A stretch of DNA of 64,000 nt from Bicyclus anynana (Eukaryota > Arthropoda > Insecta > Lepidoptera > Nymphalidae), in assembly GCF_947172395.1 (NCBI RefSeq), contig NC_069109.1:4444968-4508967 (forward strand), given 5' to 3'. The notes under the pieces were generated by a model. The model saw only the letters and a list, made by a program, of their open reading frames with translations, searched no databases and was not told the DNA's origin. The translations under genes and the position numbers were made by a program. Every line of letters begins with the position of its first letter. Positions within the stretch are counted from its first letter, which is position 1. Below are positions 24,076-36,500 of this stretch, one piece after another.

Positions 24076-24579
24076 ATGGCGTCCATTAGTGACAAAACAA
24101 AATTAACTATACTAGTTTTAGTGAACATTATACTAAAAAATTGCCAAAGTCAACAAAACATCGACGAAAGTCCAAAACCAATCGAACTTTTATTACGCGA
24201 CGGCGTCAGAGACTATGAAGAGTATTCCACAAACAACGCTGAAGCAGAACCAGAGAGTATACCAAAACCAAAGACAATTGTAGAAGACACAGACGTACAA
24301 TCAAAAGAGAGCATAGACAAGACGACACTACCATCAGACAATGTGCTAACAACAGTAATTTATGATGAAGCACAAGAAACTGATAGGAATGCAGTTGAAA
24401 AACCTGATACAGAGTACGAAAACAACAGAGACAGCTCATATGAGAATGAGGATGCAGTTAAAACGACAGTGCAAGATGAGACAGAGACTGCAACAGGTTA
24501 CACTGTCTCGATGATTGACAATAATGTTTATAATAGAGAAAGCGTTAAGGATTATCCAAATGAGAGCAGACATAGTCAG
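24076..24579 (+). CDS. Coding exon 1: signal peptide and acidic region
   Basis: Encodes residues 1-168 and ends in phase 0 at donor CAG|GTACGT. The start is fixed by an in-frame TGA at 24058-24060, just upstream, and by a good context (ACAAAATGG). Residues 9-23 are hydrophobic, with cleavage likely after NCQSQ. The rest is rich in Glu, Asp and Thr with few hydrophobics, so it is probably disordered and may be O-glycosylated (inference). No homology is recognised for this part. Confidence 0.85.
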
Positions 24580-27500
24580 GTACGTATCATCTTTATTTTA
24601 ACTGACTTTATTAAAAGGCCTGTTTCTGGAAGGTGTGTGTATCAGTAAATCGTCATCAACCCATATTCGGCTCACTGCTGAGCTCGAGTCTCCTCTCAGA
24701 ATGAGAGGGGTTAGGCCAAAAGTCCACCACGCTGGCCCAATCCGGATTGGCAGACTTCACAAACGCAGAGAATGAAGATAATTCTCTGGTATGCAGGTTT
24801 CCTCACGATGTTTTCAGTCCAAGGCCGGGTGACGTCAGACATCGGGGACTTCGTCTTCGCCGGCGAAGTCGCTGTGTAGCTTGTTTGTGTTGCCTGGGAA
24901 GCGTTGTCGGTCGTTATGCCATAGTCAGGATCGTAAAGGGCGTTTTTTAAGGCATATTTGTCGTTGTCGACCAACCACATATCTCGCTTAGTCTACTGGA
25001 CATCTAACCAGACTCATAAAAGCAGTGTCATCCGCTAGGTCGATATGTCATCGTCAGCATTGTAAAGGGCGTATTTAAGGCGTATTTGCCAACCAACCAC
25101 ATATCTCGCTAAGTCTACTGGACCTCTACCCAGATTCAGAATAAAAGCCGCTGACAAACGCACTCATATTTCAGTCGGAGACACCTACGCCCATGGCGAC
25201 CACGAGGCCAGTGGATAGTATGGAGGTGACGTCGCAAAGACCTGAACAGGATGACCACGAGAGCTCCGGCCAGAGGAGCCCGAAGACCGAAAGTAGGTAC
25301 AAACGAATAATTTCGAAATTGTTACGTGAATGTCTCTTTTGTCTCTTTCTCTTGACCAGCCTTGGCTGCAATCATCCCTGATGGTAAACGATGATGTAGC
25401 TAGCGTATGATGAAAAACGCTTGCCTGAAAGATGCCTGCCTATTCATTTTTGACCCTATACCCACAGGTGGTAGGGAAAACAGAAGCTGGAAGGACACAG
25501 TTACAAGTCCAAACGCACCTTGTTCTGTTATTAATCATCATCACCATTAACAGCCGATGGACGTCTACTGATGGACAAAGGCCTCTTGCGTGGACTTCCT
25601 AACACAACGGTCTCGAGCCGCCAGCATCCAGCGGCTCCCTGCAACCCGCTTGTTGTTCTCGGTCACCACTTTTCGTGCGGGATCGCCATTCCAGCACCTT
25701 GGGTACCCAAGTCCATCGGCTCTCCGAACTATGTGCCCTGCCCATTGCCAGTTCAGCTTCGCGACTCACTGAGCTATGTCAGTGACTTTTGTCTGCGCAT
25801 CTCCTCATTTCTGATTCGATCTTGCAAAGTAACTCCAAGCATAGCTCGCTCCATCGCTGAGTGACTATGAGTCTTCTTATCAGGTAATAAGAGTGGAAGG
25901 TCATAAGAGGAGAGGAAGGCCAAAGAAGAGATGGTTGGATTGTGTGAAAGAGGACATGTGTGTAAAAGGAGTGGATGATGAGTTGACGAGTAATAGAAAC
26001 GAATGGAAAAGATTGACATATTTTTCTGACCCCACTTAAGTGGGATAAGGGTAAGGAGATGATGATGAAGAGTATAATAAACAAAGTAATCAATAATAAT
26101 TCCCTCCTTCCAGCGGACACACAGCCAATCGACAAGCGGTTAGTCGACAAGCCTCGCCCCCTACCGGCTTTGAGCAAGAGCTCCACCCTCAAGTCCTGGC
26201 TGGAGGACTCGTGGCTGAGGCCTCCAGCGGGTATCCTGGTGCCACTGCGACCAGCGGCGCTACACCGGGCACTGGGAGTGTGGAGCGACCTGGCCGGCGA
26301 GGGGCTGAACGTGACAGATGTGGTCATAGTGGGCTATGACTCTAACGGTACGTTGAACACGCTTTCGATAGAATGTTTGCTCGTTGGGGAAATAGATGGC
26401 ATTAGTTGTATAATAACGCGCGCTAACGAAATATGTTTATCAAAAGCTCTGAGGCGATCTACTATAATTTGATTTTATGGTGTGAACTCTAAACCACTAA
26501 TCTGATTTTGAAACATCTTTCACCAATAGACAACTACATTATCAACGAATAACATTGTATTCCTACAGGAGTGGGAACTACGCTGATCCGCGTAGTTCCC
26601 TCGGGGGATCTACAAGTCTATAGTAAAGACTTGCAGATCCCCCGATGTATAAAGAGGTAAAGTTAAAGAGATAAAGAGGTAAAGGTAATGAACCAATAGA
26701 AAGCCACATTTTTTAATCCAGCCCTATCGAAAAACCCTTTCTTATAGCGGACAACTACCAATAAACTACCTCACTGCCAAATTTATTCTTTGTACGTCCA
26801 TCGATTTTCGAAATTTCGTAATGAGTGACCTTTCGCATTTATGTATTACTAGCGGACGCCCGCGACTTCGTTCGCGTGAAATTCAGTTTTATACAAATCC
26901 CGCGGGAACCATGGATTTTTCCGGAAGCCTATGTGTTAATCCTGAGTAAAATCTATTTTCATTCCAAATTTCAGCCAAATCGCCGCAAAATTGACAAAGT
27001 TTCATACAAACTTTCATCCCTTATTTTATCCCCTTGGGGGAAGAATTGATCATAATCCTTTCTAAGCGGATGGCTACGTCATAACATCTACCTGCATGCC
27101 AAATTTCAGCCCGATCCGTCCAGTGGTTTGTGCTATGCGTTGATAGATCACTATGTCAGTCAGTCACCTTTGAGTTTTATATATTTAGATTAAGAAGAAG
27201 ATGAAGAAGAAATACTTTATTGCACACAAAAATACAATTATAAATTAAAACAATAAAAAGATAAATTAAACTTAGCATGCAAAGGCGGCCTTATTACTAA
27301 AAGTAATCTCTACCCTGCAACCCCTGACGAGAGAACTTGCGAAGAAAGAGCGGGAAGGTGCAATACATTATATGTAATTATATATATATAAATAATAAAA
27401 TAAATATAATATAATATATACGTAAATATAGTATTAAAATTTACATATGTACTACATAAATAATAACAATAAAATAAATACCTCGAAAAATAAAATTTTA

Positions 27501-30500
27501 ATTCAACGACAAATAATGTCGTTTCAAACGAAACTCAAAAATGGCAAGTGAATTACTGGCACGGACAAGAGACGGCAAATTATTCCACATTTTGACAGCC
27601 TCAGAAGTAAAAGACTTACTATAAAACTTTGTCTTAGAACAAGGTAGGACCAAACGTTTATCACTTCGAGAACGTACATTGAGAAGATCAATTTCCGATG
27701 TAAAGCGGAAACGATCTTTCAATTAGGAAGGAGACAGAGGGTTATAAAGGATAGAAAACAAGAGGCAAAGAAGATGGAACTGACGATAAGATAGAAGTAT
27801 GGACGAAGGTTTACCTACTTATCGCAGACTCTCTATAATTGTAGGAATATATCTAGTAGTTAGTAATAGGTATAAGTATTCTACTTCAATAAACTAATTA
27901 CTGTTACGCAATAGTCGATAATTACGACTAAGTCATAATTTTATAATTGACTATCTGTGACGACACATGACTCGGACATTTCTAGATTTATCTCACACGT
28001 TTACACCCTATACATAACGTGACCATTCTTTGGGCGGGACTGTCCCGTTTTCAGGTTCTCTGTCCCGCTGCCCCCAGTATTAATATATAAAATCGTACCG
28101 ATTTCACAAAAAGATCTAAATTTATTTAAAAATTATTTTCTGCGATTCATTTGTTTTACCCATTCGCCAAAAACAGAACCCGATGTTTTAAAATGACAAA
28201 TACAATTTTTTTATATACAAGATAACTACTAGTTAGTTACCTAGTATATAAAAAAAATAACTAATAGTTTTAAATAGTTAAAAAAAACTAAAAAAAACAT
28301 GCTTTTAGCACGCACAAAAAATTACAAATATTGGATTTAAGTTACGTGACTATTTTATATATATTAGAGAAAACTCTTTCATTTGATATCCATATCATGG
28401 GGGTGGATTTCAACAGTCCAGCCAGTCCGACATCTTGGATTTGTAATGACGTTACTTAGCTAGTAATGTATTGTCATCAGTACTCAGAGCGTGTGCAAAA
28501 TTTCATCCTAATCGAAGTCCGGGATGTGGGTCAAATTAGGATTCCAAGATTTTCTTACATACATAGTTACAAGTGAAGCTAATTTGTAGCTAGCAAACGC
28601 TTTAAGTTAACATTGCTAGTAAACGCAAAATTGCGCTCAGTGGAGTCGCTAAATTCGGATCACTTTTCGCGGTGATTTTGTAGGCACTAACATATCTATA
28701 GTGCGAAATAATCATTCGCAAACTAACGGCTGCTTCCATAATAGTTTTTTTTTTATTATTATTTCCAAATTAGCCCTTGACTACAATCTCACCTGATGGT
28801 GTGCTGTCTAAGATGGAAGCGGGCTAATTTGTTAGGAGGAGGATGAAAATCCACACCCCTTTTCGGTTTCTACACGACATTGTACCGGAACGCTAAATCG
28901 CTTGGCGGTACGTCTTTGTCAGTAGGGTGGTAACTAACCGCGGCCGAAGCCTCCCACCAGCCAGACCTGGACCAATTAAGAAAATCTCAATCTGCCCAGC
29001 CGGGGATCGAACCCAGGACCTCCGCTTTGTAAATCCACCGCGCATACCACTGCGCCACGGAGGCCGTCGAAAATAATAGTATTGAATACTATTTATTACA
29101 TCTTACCAGTTGTGAAACTAATCAAATTACCTGAAACAAAAAATAAGCATAATTAATATTTTATTTACAAAAAAAATCAATTATATATATAAATGCTTTT
29201 AAACTACCTCCATCTTTAAAAGAAAAGGGGTTATAAAGCTTACGCCCATCGCGTTACTCCAATGCTGGTTAGCGGGCTTAGAATGTGAAGTATGCCACCG
29301 CATTGGGCCAGCGTGGTGGACTAAGGCTTAAACCTTTATTCTGAGGAGACTCGTGCTCAACAGTGAGCCGAATTTGAGTTGTGATGATGATGATAATGAC
29401 TAATATTATAAACAACATTATACTTAATCGTAAATCTACTAAACCGATTTTGAAAATTATTTAACCACTAGAAAGCTACATTATTTGTGAGTAGTACCAC
29501 ATCACACTTCACACTAATCACACAAATATTATAAAGGCGAAAGTTTGTCTGTAAGTGTGTAAGTATGTTTGTTCCTCCTTAACGCTGCGGCTACTGAAGC
29601 GATTTGGCTGAAATTTGGAATGGAAATAGATTTCACTCTGGATTAACATATAGGATACTTTTCATTCCGGAAAAATCCATGGTTCCCGCGGGATTCGTGA
29701 AAAACTGAATTCCACGCGGACAAAGCCGCGGACGTCCGCTAGTATACTATATTTTATCCCCATATTCTCATAAGAATTAAAATCTCGATACTTCATGATT
29801 CGAACCCAGGACCTTGTGATTCGAAGCCGCACAAACTAACCACTGAACCACTGAGGTATTTATCAAATAACAAGTTATTGTGATACGACGTATTACAATT
29901 CGATTAGGACATGTTAGACAACAAAATATCAATTTCCCAAATCATTCAGTTGCAATTGGGTGTTATTGTAGAACGAGAGCCTGCGGTCGCTAGACCTACC
30001 GCATTATATGAAGCCGCATTATATTTTGTCAGTACATGCCCCTAGTAGGGTTGCCAACATTTCTGGAGAAAACAATAATTCTCAGATTTGTCTATAAAAA
30101 AATATAGTACGCTCAAAGAAAATATATAATTTACGGAATAAGCGAAAAAAATACATTAATTATTATAAAAACTATATTTATTTGCATTTTTTGTCTCTCA
30201 TCATCATTTTTAATTTTTAAATTATTGAAAACTAACTTTTTTGTGATCCGTGCCGTTTCGTGATAGCCCAGTGGATATGACCTCTGCCTCCAATTCCGGA
30301 GAGTGTGGGTTCGAATACGGCCAGGGGCATGCATCTCCAACTTTTCAGTTGTGTGCATTTTAAGAAATTAAATATCACGTGTCTCAAACGGTGAAGGAAA
30401 ACATCGTGAGGAAACCTGCATACCTGAGAATTTTCATAATTCTCTGCGTGTGTGAAGTCTGCCAATCCGCATTGGGCCAGCGTGGTGGACTATTCTAACC

Positions 30501-33500
30501 CCTCTCATTCTGAGAGGAGACTCGAGCTCAGCAGTGAGCCGAATATGGGTTGATAATGATGATGATGATGAACTTTTTTTGCAATTTCTTCGTTTAAAGT
30601 TTAGGGACTCGATAAGACAGTCAAGTTGTGATACGGTAGACGCTATTCATTTTATAAAAATTAATGTACATAACGTTTTAAAATTAAAGATTTGTTTGTT
30701 ACATTTCATTGATGAAAATATATAGTATTTTTGCCTTCTGTATATATTTCTTCAACAGAATATATAAGCTAAAATAATTGTGTACACCTATCTAACGTTT
30801 CTGCTTACTGTTTTACTTTACTTTTCTTTTTTGTAATGTATTTATTTTTGTAATGTAGTCCTATTTATTGTAATTTTTGTAATTAGTCCTAGTCTAACGG
30901 AAAACATTAGAAAATCCCACCTGGTCTCCACGATACAGATCAATCTAGTGTGGAGACCACAGGCAATCTTATGGTTTTTTAACCGACTTCCAAAAAGGAG
31001 GAGGTTCTACGTTCGACTGTATGTATGTTTTTGAATCTATTTTTGGTTAATAAAGATTTTATTATTATTATTCACATGAATTTAACTCTCACGCCCGGTA
31101 CATAATAAATATATATAAGGCCAAAAGGAAAATACATAAATTTACTTAGATACGCAAAATAATAAACATAAATATACGCTACATGAATACATATATGCTC
31201 CGGGCGGAGGATTCACCCCGGCAGGGAGACTTTATTATTATTATTATTATATAGTACCTACACAGACCCGAAAAATAGTAAAAAAACTATATATTACTAG
31301 TCCGCTAGTCTATCATAAAATGAGGCAAGTGTGGCTCTCGCAGTCTCTCAGTCCATTGGTCATTGCACGGACCAATTATAGTAAAACTTTTTGCTCCGCA
31401 GCAAATGGAGCGGAACCTTACATAACTTAACGTTCTCTAGCCAAGGTTAAGTTGCTAACTTACTTGACTTGTGTTTCCGAACAAACCACGCTTTGTTATT
31501 ACCGGTTAAATAAGACGCTTTAGCTCAGCGATTAAAGATTGAAAACAAAGATTAAGGTTCGATTAGGGAACAAAATTACAGAATCTATACTAATATTATA
31601 AAGATGGAAGAGTTCGTTTGATTGAACGCGCTAATCTCAGGAACTACTGGTCCGAATAGGTTTGAATATATTGATTTTTATGATACATTCAGGTAAATAG
31701 GGTCATTGTTAACTAATTTATACATAAAAAACAAAGATTGTCTGAATATTTGCAAAATAAATGAAATTATAAAATTTCATTATCTATTAAAAATCTTTTA
31801 TCGCAATTAGATGAAAATTCATACAGTTTTAGCTTCCTTACATTAAATGTGACATTTTTGAATACATGAACTATAAACATAAACGCACAAATAACAAAGA
31901 TATTAGTAATTTTGTTTGAACAAATCTAACGATCATTATGACCTACGACGTCATTAAATCGTACCATTTCGCATTTTTCAGGGATCCGCGGCAGCGTCAT
32001 AAATCGTATCCTTTAAATCCCTGTAGCTCCGAAAGTAATGATCGCAGATACCCTGTTCCTTTTACAAAATTGCTTTACTATTAGCATACTCTTAATTTAT
32101 ATACAACTAGCGGACGCCCGCGACTTCGTCCGCGTGAAACTCGATGTAAACTTTCAACTACCATACTCCTACCCTACCCTTACCCTACCCTACCCTACCC
32201 CTACCCTACGTTGAAATTTTTTCTGAATTTTCTAATGCTATAAACCTCACGGAGCCCGAGACCTTTCCAACGAATGCAAAACCGTGGAAATCGGTTCGTG
32301 CGTTCTGGAGTTATAGCGTCAGGAAGGAAAACCCGACTTATTTTTATAAAAAAACTAGCGGACTCGCTCAAGCTTCGCTTTGACTTATTAATTTATTTAT
32401 TTGCACTTCTTCCCTATCCCTACCTTACACTACCCTACCTCTACTCTACCCCTACCCTACCCTACAACTACCCTACCACTACCCTACCCCTACCCTATCC
32501 CTATACCATACCCCTACCCTACCACTACCCTATCCTAGGATTTAGGGGTTTGAAAAATAGATGTTGGCCGATTCTCAGACCTACTGAATATGCACAAAAA
32601 ATTTCATCAAAATCGGTCGAGCCGTTTCGGAGGAGTTCAAGTTCGAACACCGCGACACGAGAATTTTATATATTAGATATCCTATGTCCTTCTCCTGGCT
32701 CTAAACTACCTCCCTGCCAATTTTCAGCTAAATCGGTTCAGCCGTTCTTGGGTTATAAGTGGAGTAACTAACACGACTTTCTTTTATATATATATATATA
32801 TAGATTTAAAAAACTGTCATCATCCCTTCTTGAACCGTGGTTAGTAGACGTGTGCGAGGAGCCTAATCTGATGATGATGCTTTGCCAACAGGTGTGAACT
32901 GGCGCTCGAGGCACAACTTGCAGCCGACGTCAGCTGGCAACAGCGATCGGGCGGTGGCGGATGCTCTGGCAAAGCTATTGCTTAAGTACCAAGTAAGATT
33001 ACTCATTAGCCTTTGCTTTGTGACATACATTGATGTAATTACGGTCCTGGGTTCGATCCCCGGCTGGGCCGATTGAGGTTTTCTTAATTGGTCCAGGTCT
33101 GGCTGGGAGGCTTCGGCCGTGGCTAGTTACCACCCTACCGACAAAGACGTACCGCCAAGCGATTTAGCGTTCCGGTACGATGTCGTGTAGAAACCGAAAG
33201 GGGTGTGGATTATCATCCTCCTCCTAACAAGTTAGCCCGCTTACATCTTAGACTGCATCATCACTTACCATCAGGTGTGATTGTAGTCAAAGGCTAACTT
33301 GTAAAGAATAAAAAAAAATCGTATGTGATTCATTGTGAGTGTCCAGGATTTGGGGAGTATTTTTTTAATTCATCATTATCAACCCATATTAGGCTCACTG
33401 CTGAGCTCGGATCTCCTCTCAGAATAAGAGGGATTAGGCCAATAGTCCACCACGCTGGCCCAATGCGGATTGGCAGACTTCACACACGCAGAGAAGTAAG

Positions 33501-36500
33501 AAAATTCTCTGGTATGCAAATTTTCTCACGATGTTTTTCCTTCACCGTTTGAGACACGTGATATTTAATTTCTTAAAATGCACACAACTGAAAAGTTGGA
33601 GGTGCATGCCCCGGACCGGTTCGAACCCACACCCTCCGGAATCGCAGGCAGAGGTCGTATCCACTGGGCTATCACGGCTCTCATTTTTACATTTGATTAC
33701 TATCAATTTACTTTTCCGTGAGTAGCTTCATCTTAGTGAGACGCTTAACTTTTTTATTTACGAAAATTCTTGATTCTGGTAGCTAACTGGGTACCTAGGT
33801 AATGAAAACTTGTGAGTGTAGGTACAAGTTAACGTATCTACCACGCAATTTGTAGAACAAATTCGTTGTCATGTAATAAGTTTGTGATTTGACATATAAG
33901 GTTTCCTGACAATCGCTTCAAAAAAGATAAAAACAGATTTGTTTCTCTATGTGAAAAGTATCAACATACTTGGACCTTGCTCAAGCAATTATACCACATA
34001 CAATGTTAGTTAGTTAGTTAAAAGTCAATTGTTATTATTTCGGTAGTCATTTCAGTCAATGGTCTTATAGCGAAAAGCTTAGACCAACACCTTAAGAAGC
34101 TTTCGCTTAACTATTGGATCAAGGGATTGGATCGGATACAGAAAGCAGTGATTCTTGAGATGACGCGTATTGTAAGCTGATTTAAACATTGGTTTTTTAA
34201 TTCCCAACACAAAAAGAGGGCTTAAGGCCAAAAGCGAATTTAGTTTGTTTTGTATTAAAGATGACTTATATGCGAATGTTCTTAGACATGTTTGATGGAA
34301 ATCGGTTGAGCCGTTTAGGAGTTCTGGGGTATGAAAGTGGGGAAGAATAACCAAATGTCTGCAAATATACTCGAGTGAGGTCTCAAATGAAAGCGCACTG
34401 AAACAGAATATGACTTGATCGAGAGTGTAATTAATAATTTCAAGACATTCGGGGGAATTCCAAATTTTTCAGTTTTATGTTATTTCGGAACAAATATATT
34501 ATTATTATTTGTCGTTCAAGTGTAGTTAATTGTAATTCTCATACACACTTCTGCTATACATTAGTTCTAATTGCAATATTCACGGTATAATTATTCTTTT
34601 ATTACGACCACCAAGTATTATTTATCAACACTTAAAACGACAATGTTTAAGGTCAAACGCCGGTACGTCGTTTTTAAATACTGGACAAATCATAAACACT
34701 GGCCTAAAATGAGTTGCGTCCAGCAATCTGTAATGCCAGCCACAGACGATCAAGTAATCTCACACGCTTGCAGCGCTAACGGTCGACAGCCGATGGGGAA
34801 CTTTCAGATTTTATTTTTAATGATATTTTAAACAATCTTACGGATATTCAGCTTGGTGGGAATTTAGGTAACTTCGAATGTCTAAATTGACCGGACTATA
34901 AGACAACATCAGGTGAGATTGTTGTCAAGGGCTTACTTGTTAAGAATTAAAAAAAAATTCTTCATTCGTTCATTTGATTTCACCAGGGTGTATACACTGA
35001 TTCTACCAATGACGGGACAATGCGAGCTTTGGCCTCCGCAGCAAAGCTGGTGCCATATGACAGTGCTCTCTTCGTGGTCACCGACAAGGGTGCTGGCGAC
35101 CCTCAGCGACTACCCCTGGCTTTGAGGGCTTTGGTAGAGAAGAGATTGAAGGTAAGGGGTATTTCTTTTACCAATGGAAAGCTATATTATCAGTGAGTAA
35201 CAAATCGTCGCTTAAGTTCTAACACCGCGGTCCAAAAATACCATTTTTACTTTTTCTTTCTTTTACCAATGGAAAGCTATATTATCAGTGAGTAACAAAT
35301 CGTCGTTTAAGTTCTAACACCGCGGTCCAAAAATACCATTTTTACTTTTTCTTTCTTACCAATGGAGAGCTATATTATCAGTGAGTAACAAATCGTCGCT
35401 TAAGTTCTAACTCCGCGGTCCAAAAAAATGCCATTTTGACTTTTTCTTTCCTTTACCAATGGAAAGCTATATTATCAGTAAGTAACAAATCGTCGCTTAA
35501 GTTTTTTTATTTATTGTTTTGTAGTTTATTGTGTTGCCCTTATTGAAAGAGAAACAACAATTAAAGCTGTTACACAATCCTCCTAACAAGTTAGCCCGCT
35601 TCCATCTTAGATTGCATCATCACTTACCATAAGGTGAGATTGTAATCAAGGGCTAACTTGTAAAGAATGAAAAAAAAACTGTTGTTATAAAGTCCTTTGA
35701 TACATAATCTTTTAAAATTCTATACACATTTAGTTAAATTTTTAACATCTCATTACTCAATGACACGACAATCTTTTTCCCTCTTAAAAGCCCGGTGACA
35801 GGTGACAGTTGACAGCTGCCACAGAGACCAGCTACCAAGGAAGGTGGCTGTTTACATTAATAAAAAAAACAACGTATATCTGTTTCTTTGAAAATATATC
35901 CATATATTTTAAAAGAAACAGTCTTTTTGCTCTCCTGAAAAGTTGTCATTGTTTTACTTTCGCGGTGTTAGAACTTATGCGACGAAATGCTATTACATAC
36001 ATCCTCCCACGGGAACGGGAACTACGCGACTGAGACAGCAGGACGCTGCTAATCTATACTAATATTATAAAGCTGAAGAGTTTGTTTGTTTGATTGGACG
36101 CGCTAATTTCAGGAAGTACTGGTCCGATTTCAAAAATTCTTTCAGTGTTAGATAGCCCATTTATTAAGGAAGGTTATAGGCTATATATTATCCCCGTATT
36201 CCTACGGGAACGGGAACCACGCGAATGAAATCGCGCGGCGTCAGCAGTTTTCTATACACAATATATATGTTATGTCATGTTTCCAAAGGTATACACCATA
36301 TGGACGGATCCCGACCACCCATCCGTGGAGTCGGAGCTGGCGCTGCAGGACCTGAGGAACGTGTCCTCCCACACGGAGGGGGAGGTGCTACCCTACTCTT
36401 TGATCACGGTGAGTTTCACTACTACTGTATGAGCAGTCATACTGGCGTTTTATACGCGCGCATGAGCTCAAACCTCAGACCAATTATAGAAGGACCTGTA

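Noticed and set aside
25779..26327. Long minus-strand frame over exon 3
   Set aside because: It joins a LINE 3' end with the reverse of a real coding exon. The + strand exon has splice sites and phase support; the minus frame has none.
32274..32771. 165-codon open frame
   Set aside because: It covers two Helitron ends and a CCCTACC tract; the protein is a simple-repeat translation.
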